Under the pieces are notes generated by a model. The model worked only from the letters and a program-made list of their open reading frames with translations. It was not told the origin of the DNA and ran no database searches. Below, in pieces: positions 25,992-35,227 of a DNA stretch of 64,000 nt. The first letter of the stretch is position 1. Every line of letters starts with the position of its first letter. Both the position numbers and the translations under genes were made by a program. This DNA is from JABJAG01 sp038137215 (GTDB lineage Bacteria; Pseudomonadota; Alphaproteobacteria; UBA6615): contig JAYQBG010000015.1 of assembly GCA_038137215.1 (NCBI GenBank), positions 1-64,000 of the forward strand, given 5' to 3'.

Positions 25992-27379
25992 GTGGCCCAT
26001 AACCNNNNNNNNNNCTGATTGCCCGCGCCCGTAAGGATACCGTTCCGATCACCGTCATTCCGGCTGACAAGGTCGAAGCCTGGCGCCGGTACTTGCCGGC
26101 ATCCGCGCGGGACTGGCTCAAGGGCGCGGGCTTCTCGGGCAAGGCCGGCGCGAGCATCCTTATGCCCGCTGTGGATGGTGGCGTGGACACGGTGGTTTTC
26201 GTGACCGATGACGCCTCGGATATGTGGTCCTGGAGCACCCTGGCGTCCCAGCTGCCGTTGGGCAGTTACGCCATCAAGGGTCGCCTGGCGAAATCGGTCA
26301 GCGAGGATGCGGCGCTGGGCTGGGGTCTCTCGGCCTATGAATTTACCCGCTATCGTAAGGCGCGCGTAAAGCGGCCCGATCTGGTCTGGCCGCGCAATGC
26401 CGAGCGCGATCGGGTCGGCCGGATGCTCGATGCGATTGCCCTGGTGCGTGATCTGATCAACACCCCGGCCGAAGACCTCGGACCTTCGGAGCTGGCGGAT
26501 GAGTTCCGCAAGGTGGGACGCGGTTTCAAGGCGAAGGTGCGCGTGACCACCGGGGATGCCCTTCTGAAGGCAAACTATCCGATGATCCATATGGTCGGGC
26601 GCGCCTCGGACGATGCGCCGCGTCTGCTCGATATGCGGTGGGGTACGCGCGGGCCACGGATCACGCTGGTCGGAAAAGGCGTCTGCTTCGATACGGGCGG
26701 GCTGGACCTGAAGCCGGCTGCCGGCATGCTGCGCATGAAGAAGGATATGGGGGGGGCGGCCCATGCACTGGCTCTCGGACAGCTCATCATGGCGGCCAGG
26801 CTGCCGGTCCGGCTGCGGGTTCTGATCGGTGCGGTCGAGAACGCCGTGGCCGGCAATGCCTACCGCCCCTGGGACGTGCTGACGACCCGTAAGGGGATCA
26901 CGGTCGAAAACGCCAATACCGATGCCGAGGGACGCCTGGTCATCGGTGACTGTCTGGCCGAAGCCAGCACGGAGAAACCCGACCTGCTGCTTGATTTCGC
27001 GACCCTGACCGGCGCGGCGCGGGTCGCTGTGGGCACGGGCATCGCGGCGGTCTTTGCCAATGACGACAAGCTGTACGGGGATTTGGAGAAGCATGCGGAC
27101 GCCACGGGGGATCCCGTCTGGCGGCTGCCATTGCACAAACCCTATCGGGCCCTGATCGACAGCAAGGTCGCGGATGTGTCCAGCGCGAGCGATGGACCGT
27201 TCGGCGGTGCCATCACGGCCGCGCTGTTTCTCAAGGAATTCGTGGATGACGACGTGCCCTGGGCGCATTTCGATATCATGGCCTGGAACCTCGGCTCCCG
27301 TCCGGGGCGGCCGACGGGTGGCGAAGCCCAGGGATTGCGGGCCGCCTTTGCGATGATCGAGGAACGATTCGGGCGTTAG
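25992..27379 (+). CDS. M17 leucyl aminopeptidase family protein (5' end crosses a gap)
   Basis: This di-metal exopeptidase of family M17 removes N-terminal residues from peptides in the cytosol. The metal and active-site motifs are LVGKGVCFDTGGLDLKPAAG (lysine ligand and Asp) and VENANTDAEGRLVIGDCLAE (the NTDAEGRL signature). The N-terminus crosses ten Ns at 26005-26014. A GTG at 25992 with AGAGGA seven bases upstream is the likely start, and coding resumes at 26015 with LIARARKDTVPITVIPADKV. The two sides are not in the same frame across exactly ten bases, so the gap is a placeholder of wrong length. About 455-465 residues are expected. Confidence 0.85.
26005..26014. other. Assembly gap of ten Ns
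   Basis: Ten ambiguous bases interrupt the 5' end of the aminopeptidase gene. Keeping its reading frame needs a true length equal to 2 modulo 3, so ten is a scaffolding placeholder. Confidence 0.98.
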
Positions 27380-29163
27380 CCCGTGGTCGGTGCTTCGGAT
27401 TCATAGCGTGCGATCTCGTCGGCAAGCGCGTCGGCGAGCGGTGCGAGTTGTGTCGCGTATTTTAGGTGCCGCGCTGATGCTTCGCGGCTGATCGGCCGCC
27501 GCACCTGCGCATAGCTGAGGGTGTCCACGAAGCGCTTGTTCTTGTCAAAGGCCAGACAGGCGTCGTCCCAGGGCAGGTCGAGGAAGGACAGCATCTCGGC
27601 AATGGTCTCGCGCGGGTCTGTTGTCAGCCTCTCGTAGTGAAGCTCCAGGGTCGGCAGATTCAATGTCCGTTGCCAATGGGCCATCAGGGAGTCGTAGTGC
27701 CGGTAATAATGGGCAAATCCCTCGAGCGAGAAGGTGAACTCGTTCCGGCTCCGGAAATTCTGAAAGAAGCACGACAGCCCGATCGCCAGCGGGTGACGAC
27801 GGCAGTGGATAACCCGCGCGTTGGGGAAGAGCTGCCAGATAAATCCCAGATGTTCGGCATTGATCGGCATCTTGTCTGTGACAAAGCGCGCATCGGCCGA
27901 AATCTCCCGTAACTCGGCCAGGTAGGTTTGCGCGATGGTGTCGAGCGCGCCGCCGTCCAGGGATTCGAGGGTGTCGGGATAGTCGGGCAGGGTCTGAGTA
28001 GCCCGCGGGATGCCGGGCAGCTCGCCGCCACCGGCAATTTCGGGATGGCTGTCCAGAATCTGCTCTACCAGCGAGGTGCCCGAACGGGGCATGCCGAGAA
28101 TGAACACCGGTGTTTCGTCCTGCACTGTGCTGCGTGAGAGGCGCGGCAGCCGCTCCAGTGCAAAGGTGTTGCGGTACCGGTCGAACCGGCGGTTCACCGC
28201 GTCGCGGTCATAGTGGATTCCCGCTTCCGTGTTGGCCTGACGGGCGGTCGCGAAGGCTGCTTTGTGGTCGCCGGTTTTCTGCTGCAGGGCGGCCTGCATG
28301 AACAGCAGGCCACGCCGCTCCAGCCGGTTGAGGCCTGGCCGGGTCAGGGCCCGGTCGATCAGGGATATGACGTCTGCGCGCGATATCCCTTCCTGTACCT
28401 GGTTGATGGCGACCTGGCCGCAGGCGCGCGCCAGGGCCGGCGGCACGGGATCGGTGTCGAGATGCGGTATCAGGAGCGCTGCGGCTTCGTTGTTGTCCCC
28501 CAGCCGGTCGAGTAACTCGGCTTTCAGCGCAACTGCGGAAATATTCTCCGGCGCACCGGACACAATCGTGTCCGCAATCCGATAGGCCTCGGCCAGTTGT
28601 CCGGCGCTTCGCAATACGGTGGCGTGCGCCAGCGCAATCTCGGGACTGTCCGGCATGAGGTCCACGGCCGCCTGCATGGCACGGATCGCGTTGTCATGAT
28701 CCCCCAGCCGTGAATACACATTGGCCATATTGACCTTGATTCTGGGGTCTGCGGGAGATTGTTGGCTTGCGGCGGTATATACCGTCAACGCCTCTGTCAG
28801 GTTCCCCGAAAGGTAATAGGCATCCCCCAGAACCGATTTGATATCGGCGCGCTCGGGCGCGAGGACAGCGGCGGTGGCGAGATGTTCGGCGGCTTCCTCA
28901 TATGCGCCACGGGCTGCGCGGGCGCGTCCGAGACTGAACAGGATGTCCGGATTCTCCGGTTGATTGCGCAGGCAGATGCGAAGATGCTTTTCGCCGTCCT
29001 GAATTCGGCCGCGCATCAGTTCGACGACCGCGACCCGATATCGTGCCTGGGTGTTGCCGGGCGCACGCTTGAGGATTTTCGAGTAAGCCCGGAGGGCCTC
29101 ATCCAGCTTTCCGGCGCGCGCGAGCGCCTCGGCTGCCGCGAATTGTTCTTTTTGGGTCGCCAT
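27376..29163 (-). CDS. TPR-repeat sulfotransferase
   Basis: This 595-residue two-domain protein has about eight tetratricopeptide repeats over residues 1-300 (for example LDEALRAYSKILKRAPGNTQ). They are followed by a PAPS-dependent sulfotransferase domain. The 5'-phosphosulfate loop is FILGMPRSGTSLVEQILDSH at about residues 354-373, and the 3'-phosphate motif is in NARVIHCRRHPLAIGLSCFF. No signal peptide or membrane helix is seen. It would transfer sulfate to a hydroxyl or amine on a peptide, sugar or lipid bound through the TPR platform. The acceptor is unknown. It converges with the aminopeptidase gene, sharing four bases at the ends, and is divergent from the LLM oxidoreductase gene. Confidence 0.88.
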   Translation of the reverse strand: MATQKEQFAAAEALARAGKLDEALRAYSKILKRAPGNTQARYRVAVVELMRGRIQDGEKHLRICLRNQPENPDILFSLGRARAARGAYEEAAEHLATAAVLAPERADIKSVLGDAYYLSGNLTEALTVYTAASQQSPADPRIKVNMANVYSRLGDHDNAIRAMQAAVDLMPDSPEIALAHATVLRSAGQLAEAYRIADTIVSGAPENISAVALKAELLDRLGDNNEAAALLIPHLDTDPVPPALARACGQVAINQVQEGISRADVISLIDRALTRPGLNRLERRGLLFMQAALQQKTGDHKAAFATARQANTEAGIHYDRDAVNRRFDRYRNTFALERLPRLSRSTVQDETPVFILGMPRSGTSLVEQILDSHPEIAGGGELPGIPRATQTLPDYPDTLESLDGGALDTIAQTYLAELREISADARFVTDKMPINAEHLGFIWQLFPNARVIHCRRHPLAIGLSCFFQNFRSRNEFTFSLEGFAHYYRHYDSLMAHWQRTLNLPTLELHYERLTTDPRETIAEMLSFLDLPWDDACLAFDKNKRFVDTLSYAQVRRPISREASARHLKYATQLAPLADALADEIARYESEAPTTG

Positions 29164-29379
29164 GACCGGAGAAGGGGACGTGTTTTAGGGCTGCGTCGTC
29201 AAGATGCAGCTTGGAAGACTCCGGGTTTCAGTCTCACCTGCCGGGCCGCGTCGTGAATAAACATAACAATAATTAATGCTTGTTATTAGATAACATAATT
29301 TGAAATTAGACACGTCCGGCGCGTACTCTCTTCGTAAAGTCCGTTTTCGGGACATCCATACATCTGGGGAGAAACAGTC
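29164..29379. promoter_or_regulatory. AT-rich divergent promoter region
   Basis: The 216-base spacer between the TPR-sulfotransferase and the LLM oxidoreductase genes contains the most AT-rich stretch seen in the window (about 29255-29310). It includes the inverted repeat TAACAA-N10-TTGTTA at 29264-29285. A possible -35 TTGAAA at 29300-29305, with a weak TACTCT 18 bases further, points toward the oxidoreductase. A clear GGGGAG ribosome binding site precedes its ATG. The repeat is a candidate operator. No bound factor is known. Confidence 0.5.
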
Positions 29380-30690
29380 ATGGTCAAGCCAATCCTGCAA
29401 ACCTATCCGGTTATCCACGCCGAGAGCGAGGAAGAACGCGAAAAACTCCGCCCGATCGGCCGGAACAAGGAACGCTATCAGAAGACGGTTGAAGGCTGGC
29501 ATGAGGTGATCATGGCTGCCGACGACCTCGATTTCTGGGGCGTGGCTACCATCGAGCATCACTTCTGGTCGGAAGGCTATGAGGTCGGCCCGGCGCCGGC
29601 CATCATGGATGCCTACTGGGCAGCCATCACGAAGAACGTGCGTGTCGGCCAGCTCGGTTATGTGATGAGCATTCAGAACCCGATCCGGGTGGCTGAAGAA
29701 ACTGCCATCATCGATCATCTGAGCAAGGGCCGCAGCTTTGTCGGCTTTGCCCGCGGCTATCAGAGCCGCTGGACGAACGTCTTTGGCCAGCACTACGGCA
29801 CGACGTCGACGAAATCCCCGACCGCGGCCAAGAACAACCAGACCGCTGTCGGTGCAGGTTTTGCCCAGAAAGGCATGTCGATCACCGACAAGGATGTCGC
29901 CAACGACCAGCACAACCGCGACGTCTTCGAGGAGAACATCGAGATCGTGCTCAAGGCCTGGACGCAGGATTCCATGAGCCACAAGGGCAGCACCTGGCAG
30001 ATTCCCTATCCCGGCGATACCGGTGTGGATGACTGGCAGCTCGCCCAGACCGGCGTCACACAGCGTCTCGGCGCACTCGACGAGGTGGACGAGAACAACA
30101 ACGTGGTGAACGTCTCGGTTTGCCCGGCGCCCTATCAGGATCCGCACCCGCCGGTTTTCGTTTCCGGCAGCGGCAGCCCGGAAACCATCGAGTATGCGGC
30201 CAAGATGGGCTTCATCCCGACCTACTTCACCAACATAGATACGGCTGCGCCGCTCGGCCTCCAGTATGCCGACATGGCCAACAAGGCAGGCTTCAACTGG
30301 AAGGCCGGCCAGAACCAGAACATCGTGCGCTGGCTGCAGATTGCGGAGAGCTATGACGCCGCCGTCGATGCGGTCATGGCCCATGACTTCGATATCTGGA
30401 AGAACTTCTATGCGGCCATGGGCCGCCGGAAACTCAACGAGGCCGATGTGATCGGTTCGATGCTCGATTCCGGTCTCTACTGCATCGGCACGGCCGAATC
30501 GGTCCGTGATCAGCTGGTGGCCCAGTGGGAAGCGATGCCGGCGGAATACATCACGCTGATCTATCACTATGCGCAGATGCCCAAGGACAAGGTCATCCAG
30601 AACATGAAAGAGTTCAACGAGGTGGTGAAGCCGGCCCTCGACGAGGTCACGGTCAATGCCGGCCACGACGTGGCAGCGGCCGCCGAGTAG
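29380..30690 (+). CDS. LLM-class flavin-dependent oxidoreductase (luciferase-like monooxygenase)
   Basis: This 436-residue protein has the bacterial luciferase-like TIM barrel that uses reduced FMN (or F420 in other lineages). Family features include FWGVATIEHHFWSEGYEVGP near residues 50-69, VRVGQLGYVMSIQNPIRVAE, and the GRSFVGFARGYQSRW segment that holds the flavin phosphate. Later comes PPVFVSGSGSPETIEYAAKM. Its strong ribosome site, consistently C/G-ending codons and dedicated terminator suggest high expression. The substrate is unknown, but relatives oxidise alkanesulfonates, long-chain alkanes or aldehydes. A GST gene follows on the same strand after the terminator. Confidence 0.88.
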   Translation: MVKPILQTYPVIHAESEEEREKLRPIGRNKERYQKTVEGWHEVIMAADDLDFWGVATIEHHFWSEGYEVGPAPAIMDAYWAAITKNVRVGQLGYVMSIQNPIRVAEETAIIDHLSKGRSFVGFARGYQSRWTNVFGQHYGTTSTKSPTAAKNNQTAVGAGFAQKGMSITDKDVANDQHNRDVFEENIEIVLKAWTQDSMSHKGSTWQIPYPGDTGVDDWQLAQTGVTQRLGALDEVDENNNVVNVSVCPAPYQDPHPPVFVSGSGSPETIEYAAKMGFIPTYFTNIDTAAPLGLQYADMANKAGFNWKAGQNQNIVRWLQIAESYDAAVDAVMAHDFDIWKNFYAAMGRRKLNEADVIGSMLDSGLYCIGTAESVRDQLVAQWEAMPAEYITLIYHYAQMPKDKVIQNMKEFNEVVKPALDEVTVNAGHDVAAAAE

Positions 30691-30725
30691 CCGTTTCGGC
30701 GTTCACCTCAAACGTCTAGAATGGA

Positions 30726-30756
30726 GGGGCCGCACTCGTCGCGGCCCCTTTTCTTT
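30726..30756 (+). terminator. Rho-independent terminator after the LLM oxidoreductase gene
   Basis: A perfect eight-base-pair stem, GGGGCCGC (30726-30733) with GCGGCCCC (30741-30748), encloses a seven-base loop and is followed by TTTTCTTT. It lies 35 bases after the stop codon and is the clearest intrinsic terminator in the window. The downstream GST gene must therefore be read from residual readthrough or its own promoter. Confidence 0.9.
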
Positions 30757-30784
30757 GAACGAACACCCGGTGGGGAGCTTGGTC

Positions 30785-31405
30785 ATGCTGAAAATTCTCG
30801 GACGCGCGACATCGACCAACGTGCAGAAGGTCCTGTGGTTCTGCGATACCGAAGGTATCGAATACGATCACGACAACGATATCGGGGGCGCCTTCGGGCG
30901 CAACGACACTCCCGAGTATCTGGCCATGAACCCCAACGGGCGCGTGCCGGTGGTGATCGATGATGGTTTCGTGATGTGGGAATCCTGCAGCATTCTGCGT
31001 TATCTGGCCCGCAAAACGAAAAGTGCGTTCTACCCGTCCGGCTTTGCCGAGCGTCAGATCGTTGAGCGCTGGATGGACTGGGAACTTTCCCTGCTGGCGC
31101 CGCGCCACGTGCCGGTGTTCATCGGCATGGTTCGGACCAAACCCGAAGACCGCAATCAAAGCGCCATCGACAATGCTGTGGTTCAGTGGAATGCCGCAAT
31201 GCAAATACTCGAAAACCAACTCGCGGACAATGCCTATGTGGCGGGCGAGGCCTTCACGCTGGCCGATATTCCCATCGCCCCGATCGCCCATCGCTGGTTC
31301 AACCTGGATATCGAGCGGATCGACGCGCCAAACATCAAGCGCTGGTATGAGTCCTTTGCCGGTGATGCCGGGTTCGAGAAATGGGTGAATATCGAGCTGG
31401 CGTAG
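30785..31405 (+). CDS. Glutathione S-transferase family protein
   Basis: This 206-residue GST has a thioredoxin-like domain starting MLKILGRATSTNVQKVLWFC, in which SxN replaces the usual SPN/CPx, and the cis-proline block AMNPNGRVPVVIDDG followed by MWESCSILRYLARK. The C-terminal helical domain includes YVAGEAFTLADIPIAPIAHR. It resembles the theta-like or YibF-like GST groups. An upstream extension of the frame runs through the terminator and is not coding. It is the third GST in 7.5 kb. Confidence 0.85.
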   Translation: MLKILGRATSTNVQKVLWFCDTEGIEYDHDNDIGGAFGRNDTPEYLAMNPNGRVPVVIDDGFVMWESCSILRYLARKTKSAFYPSGFAERQIVERWMDWELSLLAPRHVPVFIGMVRTKPEDRNQSAIDNAVVQWNAAMQILENQLADNAYVAGEAFTLADIPIAPIAHRWFNLDIERIDAPNIKRWYESFAGDAGFEKWVNIELA

Positions 31406-31446
31406 CTCTCGGCATACCCGAATCGGTGAGGGCCTGTTTTCCCTAC

Positions 31447-31517
31447 TGAGCCCTCACCCTGAGCCTGACGAAGGGCGAGGGCGACACCCTCATACTTCGA
31501 CAGGCTCAGCATTAGGT
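31447..31517. repeat. Palindromic repeat, family C, copy 2
   Basis: The element reads GAGCCCTCACCCTGAGCCTG then, after a short centre, the inverted arm CAGGCTCAGCATTAGG. It matches the longer copy at 21123-21216, with an internal deletion. It lies between the converging GST and ghrA-like genes. Confidence 0.75.
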
Positions 31518-31561
31518 TGTTTCAAGGTCCCGGATTGTGCCCAGGCAGGACGGGGCGAATC

Positions 31562-32497
31562 TCAGTACCCCAGCACCGGATCCACGGCGTTGGGGAGTGT
31601 CTCGCCGCTTTCGACAGCCGCGATACCGTCCACGATTGCCCTGGCAACCGAGCGCGGATCGGTGATCGATGCATTGTGGGGGGTCACCGTGATCTTGGGG
31701 TGGTCCCAGAACGGGTGATCGCGCGGCAGAGGTTCGGTCCGGAAGACATCCAGCGTGGTGTGGCTCAGCTGACCCGAATCCAGCGCGGGGATCAGGTCTG
31801 CCTCGACCAGATGCCCGCCGCGCGCCGCATTGATCAGGCAGGCGCCCGCCGGCAGTTGCGCAAACAGATCGCGGCACAGGATACCTTCGGTCTGTGGCGT
31901 GAGCGGCAGCAGGCAGACCAGAATATCCGTGCGTGCCAGCAGTTCCGACAGGCCGTCAGGGCCGCTGAAGGACCGGATGCCGGGAAGATCCTTCGGCTTG
32001 CGGCTCCAGCCGGACACGTCGAACTGCAGGGCGGCCAAGCCCTCACCGGCGCTGCGGCCCAGCTCGCCCAGGCCCAGAATGCCGACCCGCCGTTCGTCGG
32101 CCTGTTTGAGCTCGTGGGCGCGATCGTCCCAGACATGCGCGGTTTGCTGGGCGTCAAGCGCGGGCTGGTTCTTGTGATAGCGCAGCACGTGCAGCACCAC
32201 ATACTCGACCATCCCGGCTGTCAGATAGGGATCGATCACCCGGGCGACCTTCACGTGCTTCGGAAAGTCGGGATCGATGAACAGGTGATCGACTCCCGCG
32301 CCCAGTGAAAATACCGCCTTCAGGTCGGGGAAGTTGGCGAGCGCGCCTGCCGGTGGCTTCCAGGCGAGCGCGTATTCGACCGCGCCCGGGTCGGAGATGT
32401 CCGGCCAGATGTCGATGTCGAGATCAGAATTGTTGCGGGCGAGCTCGCGCTCCCACCATTCGGCCTTCAGCCCGGGGGCGATGATGGCGACGGACAT
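31562..32497 (-). CDS. ghrA: Glyoxylate/hydroxypyruvate reductase A-like 2-hydroxyacid dehydrogenase
   Basis: This 311-residue D-isomer-specific 2-hydroxyacid dehydrogenase is most like E. coli GhrA, which reduces glyoxylate and hydroxypyruvate with NADPH. The NAD(P) motif is VGILGLGELGRSAGEGLAAL. The catalytic Arg is in INAARGGHLVEADL, the Glu in LDVFRTEPLP, and the His in VTPHNASIT. It begins nine bases after the yejF stop on the same strand and looks like the last gene of the yej operon. Why a keto-acid reductase accompanies a peptide importer is not clear. Confidence 0.85.
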   Translation of the reverse strand: MSVAIIAPGLKAEWWERELARNNSDLDIDIWPDISDPGAVEYALAWKPPAGALANFPDLKAVFSLGAGVDHLFIDPDFPKHVKVARVIDPYLTAGMVEYVVLHVLRYHKNQPALDAQQTAHVWDDRAHELKQADERRVGILGLGELGRSAGEGLAALQFDVSGWSRKPKDLPGIRSFSGPDGLSELLARTDILVCLLPLTPQTEGILCRDLFAQLPAGACLINAARGGHLVEADLIPALDSGQLSHTTLDVFRTEPLPRDHPFWDHPKITVTPHNASITDPRSVARAIVDGIAAVESGETLPNAVDPVLGY

Positions 32498-32506
32498 CGA
32501 TCCGGC

Positions 32507-34135
32507 CTAGGTCGAGACGGCGTCACCGCCCACGGCGGCAAGATCGAAGGCGGCGGCTATGAGGGCTTTGGTGTAGGCCTCGCGCGGGCGGTCGAAGATT
32601 TCGTCGGCGGGGCCCTGCTCGACGACCTTGCCGTGGCGCATGACGATCACGTGGTTGGAGATGGCCCGCACCACCTTGAGATCGTGGCTGATGAACATAT
32701 AGGCGAGCTTGTACTTCTCCTGCAGGCCGCGCAGCAGGTCGATGATCTGGGCCTGGACCGAACGGTCGAGCGCGGAGGTCGGCTCGTCGAGCACGATGAA
32801 TTTGGGTCGCAGCACCAGCGCACGGGCAATCGCCACGCGCTGGCGCTGGCCGCCGGAGAATTCGTGGGGATAGCGGTGCCGCGCGGCCGGGTCGAGGCCG
32901 ACCTCCTGCATGACCGTGGCGATCATCTCGTCGCGCTCGGCGCTGTTGGAACCGATGCCGTGAACCTTCAGGCCTTCCTCGATGATCTGGAAAATCGACA
33001 TGCGCGGCGAGAGCGAGCCATAGGGGTCCTGGAAGACCACCTGCATTTCACGCCGCAGCGGACGAAGTTCCCTGGTGCGCAGCTCCTCGATGTTCCGGCC
33101 TTCGAACTCGATGGGCCCGTCCGAAGAGATCAGCCGGAGCAAGGCCAGACCAAGCGTGGTCTTGCCCGAGCCGGATTCCCCGACCACGCCGACGGTCTGG
33201 CCTTCGCGGACTTCGATGGTGATCCCGTCAACAGCTTTCACGTGATCAACCGTACGCCGCATGATCCCGGCCTTGATCGGGAAATGAACCTTCAGATCGT
33301 CGGCCTGCATGATCTTCGGCGCGTTGTGGTCCGGCGAGAGCGCCGCGCCCGAGGGTTCGGCATCGAGCAGGTGGCGGGTATATTCGTGGGACGGGCGCTC
33401 GAAGAGTTGCGCCGTCGGGCGATGCTCGACGATCTCGCCCTGCTGCATGACACAGACCCGGTCTGCCATCTTCCGGACAATCCCCAGATCGTGGGTGATG
33501 AACAGCATCGACATGCCGAATTTTTCCTTCAGGTCGTCGAGCAGTTGCAGGATCTGCGCCTGGATGGTGACATCGAGCGCGGTGGTCGGTTCGTCGGCGA
33601 TCAGCAGTTTCGGCTCATTGGCGAGGGCCATGGCGATCATCACCCGCTGGCGCTGGCCGCCCGAGAGTTCGTGGGGATAGGCGTTCAGGCGCTTTTCGGC
33701 GTCCGAAAGCCCGACGAGTTTCAGAAGCTCCAGCGTCCGCGCCCGGGCGTCAGGGCGCGACAATCCCTTGTGGACGAACAGCACCTCATTGACCTGCTTC
33801 TCGATGGTGTGGAGCGGATTGAGCGAGGTCATCGGCTCCTGGAAGATCATCGCCACATCATTGCCGCGGATCGTGCGCAGATCGGCGTCCGGTGCACCGA
33901 TCAACTCCTTGCCTTCGAAGGTGACCGAGCCGTTGGGGTGGCGCGCGACCGGATAGGGCAGCAGCTGCAAGATCGACAGGGCGCTGACGGATTTGCCGGA
34001 GCCGGATTCGCCCACCAGCGCCAGAGTTTCACCCTTGGCGACCTCGAAAGAGACATTCCTGACCGCATGGACCAGACCACCGGGGGTCGAAAAATCGACC
34101 GACAGATTTTCAACCTTGAGCAGGGGCTCGGACAT
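32507..34135 (-). CDS. yejF: ABC transporter, fused ATP-binding protein YejF
   Basis: This 542-residue protein contains two complete ABC ATPase domains of the Opp/Dpp type, as in YejF. The first has Walker A GESGSGKSVSALS and signature LSGGQRQRVMIAMAL. The second has Walker A GESGSGKTTLGLAL and signature FSGGQRQRVAIARAL with Walker B KFIVLDEPTSALD. It powers the YejBE permease for uptake of oligopeptides, including microcin C in E. coli. Its ATG overlaps the yejE stop (TGATG). It ends in TAG. Confidence 0.93.
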   Translation of the reverse strand: MSEPLLKVENLSVDFSTPGGLVHAVRNVSFEVAKGETLALVGESGSGKSVSALSILQLLPYPVARHPNGSVTFEGKELIGAPDADLRTIRGNDVAMIFQEPMTSLNPLHTIEKQVNEVLFVHKGLSRPDARARTLELLKLVGLSDAEKRLNAYPHELSGGQRQRVMIAMALANEPKLLIADEPTTALDVTIQAQILQLLDDLKEKFGMSMLFITHDLGIVRKMADRVCVMQQGEIVEHRPTAQLFERPSHEYTRHLLDAEPSGAALSPDHNAPKIMQADDLKVHFPIKAGIMRRTVDHVKAVDGITIEVREGQTVGVVGESGSGKTTLGLALLRLISSDGPIEFEGRNIEELRTRELRPLRREMQVVFQDPYGSLSPRMSIFQIIEEGLKVHGIGSNSAERDEMIATVMQEVGLDPAARHRYPHEFSGGQRQRVAIARALVLRPKFIVLDEPTSALDRSVQAQIIDLLRGLQEKYKLAYMFISHDLKVVRAISNHVIVMRHGKVVEQGPADEIFDRPREAYTKALIAAAFDLAAVGGDAVST

Positions 34136-35226
34136 CAGCCGGCATCTCCAGATATCTGCTTGCGCGGGTCAAAGGCATCGCGCACCGCTTCGCCGACAAA
34201 GACCACAAGCATCAGCATGACCGTAATCGACAGCACGGCGGAAAAGGTAAGCCATTCGGCGTTGAAATTCTCTTTTGCCTGTTTCAGCAATTCACCCAGC
34301 GAGGGCGACCCCGGAGGCAGGCCCAGGCCGAGAAAGTCCAGCCCGGTCAGTGCGGTCAGCCCGGCCACCAGGGTGAAGGGCAGGAAGGTGATGGTGGCGA
34401 CCATGGCGTTGGGCAGCACGTGGCGGAACATGATCAGCCGGTTGCCCAGCCCCAGCGCGCGGGCGGCGCGCACATAGTCGAAATTGCGGGCGCGCAGGAA
34501 CTCCGCGCGTACCACGCCCACGAGGTTGGTCCAGCTGAACAGCAGCATGATGAACAGCAGGGTCCAGAATCCGGGCACGAACAAACTCGCCACGATCAGC
34601 AGGACGAACAGGAAGGGCATGCCCTCCCAGACCTCGATGAAGCGCTGGAATGTCAGGTCGACCCAGCCGCCGTAATAGCCCTGCACGGCACCTGCGATCA
34701 CCCCGATGATGCTGGCGAAAATGGTCAGGGCCATGCCGAACAGAACCGAAATCCGGAAGCCGTAGATCAGGCGTGCTGTGACGTCCCGGGCCTGGTCGTC
34801 GGTGCCGAGCCAGTTCTGCGCCGTGGGCGGCGACGGAGCCGGTGTCGGCAAGTCGGTGACCGGCGTGTCGAAGCTGTAGGGGATCAGCGGCATCAGCAGC
34901 CAGCCCTTGTCCTCGATCAGCTCCACCACAAACGGATCGGTGTAGTCGGCCTCGGTCTCGAAATCGCCGCCGAAGGTGGTTTCGGGATATGCGCTGAAGA
35001 TCGGCAGATAGATCGCGCCGTCATAGCGAACGATGAGCGGCTTGTCGTTTGCGATGAACTCCGCGAACAGCGAAAGAATGAACAGGACGAGGAAAATCCA
35101 GAGGGACCAGTAGCCCCGCCGGTTGGCGCGAAAATTTGCCAGCCGCCGGGCGGTCAGCGGCGTGATCGTAATCCCGAAGACGTGTTTCGCGCTGGACGGT
35201 GCGCTGAAGGGCCGGGTGGCGTCCAT
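34135..35226 (-). CDS. yejE: ABC transporter permease YejE
   Basis: This 363-residue inner-membrane permease is of the DppC/OppC type. Its N-terminal helix (YWSLWIFLVLFILSLFAEFI) is followed by a large periplasmic loop characteristic of YejE. The EAA-type loop lies near AARALGLGNRLIMFRHVLPN. An upstream extension of the frame to 35274 overlaps yejB and was rejected. The start at 35226 follows the yejB stop by one base. It forms the channel with YejB. Confidence 0.92.
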   Translation of the reverse strand: MDATRPFSAPSSAKHVFGITITPLTARRLANFRANRRGYWSLWIFLVLFILSLFAEFIANDKPLIVRYDGAIYLPIFSAYPETTFGGDFETEADYTDPFVVELIEDKGWLLMPLIPYSFDTPVTDLPTPAPSPPTAQNWLGTDDQARDVTARLIYGFRISVLFGMALTIFASIIGVIAGAVQGYYGGWVDLTFQRFIEVWEGMPFLFVLLIVASLFVPGFWTLLFIMLLFSWTNLVGVVRAEFLRARNFDYVRAARALGLGNRLIMFRHVLPNAMVATITFLPFTLVAGLTALTGLDFLGLGLPPGSPSLGELLKQAKENFNAEWLTFSAVLSITVMLMLVVFVGEAVRDAFDPRKQISGDAG

Positions 35227-35227
35227 C

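Noticed and set aside
25880..27268. 462-residue minus-strand frame crossing the N gap
   Set aside because: It is antisense to the clear M17 aminopeptidase, is Arg/Gln/His-rich and runs through ambiguous bases.
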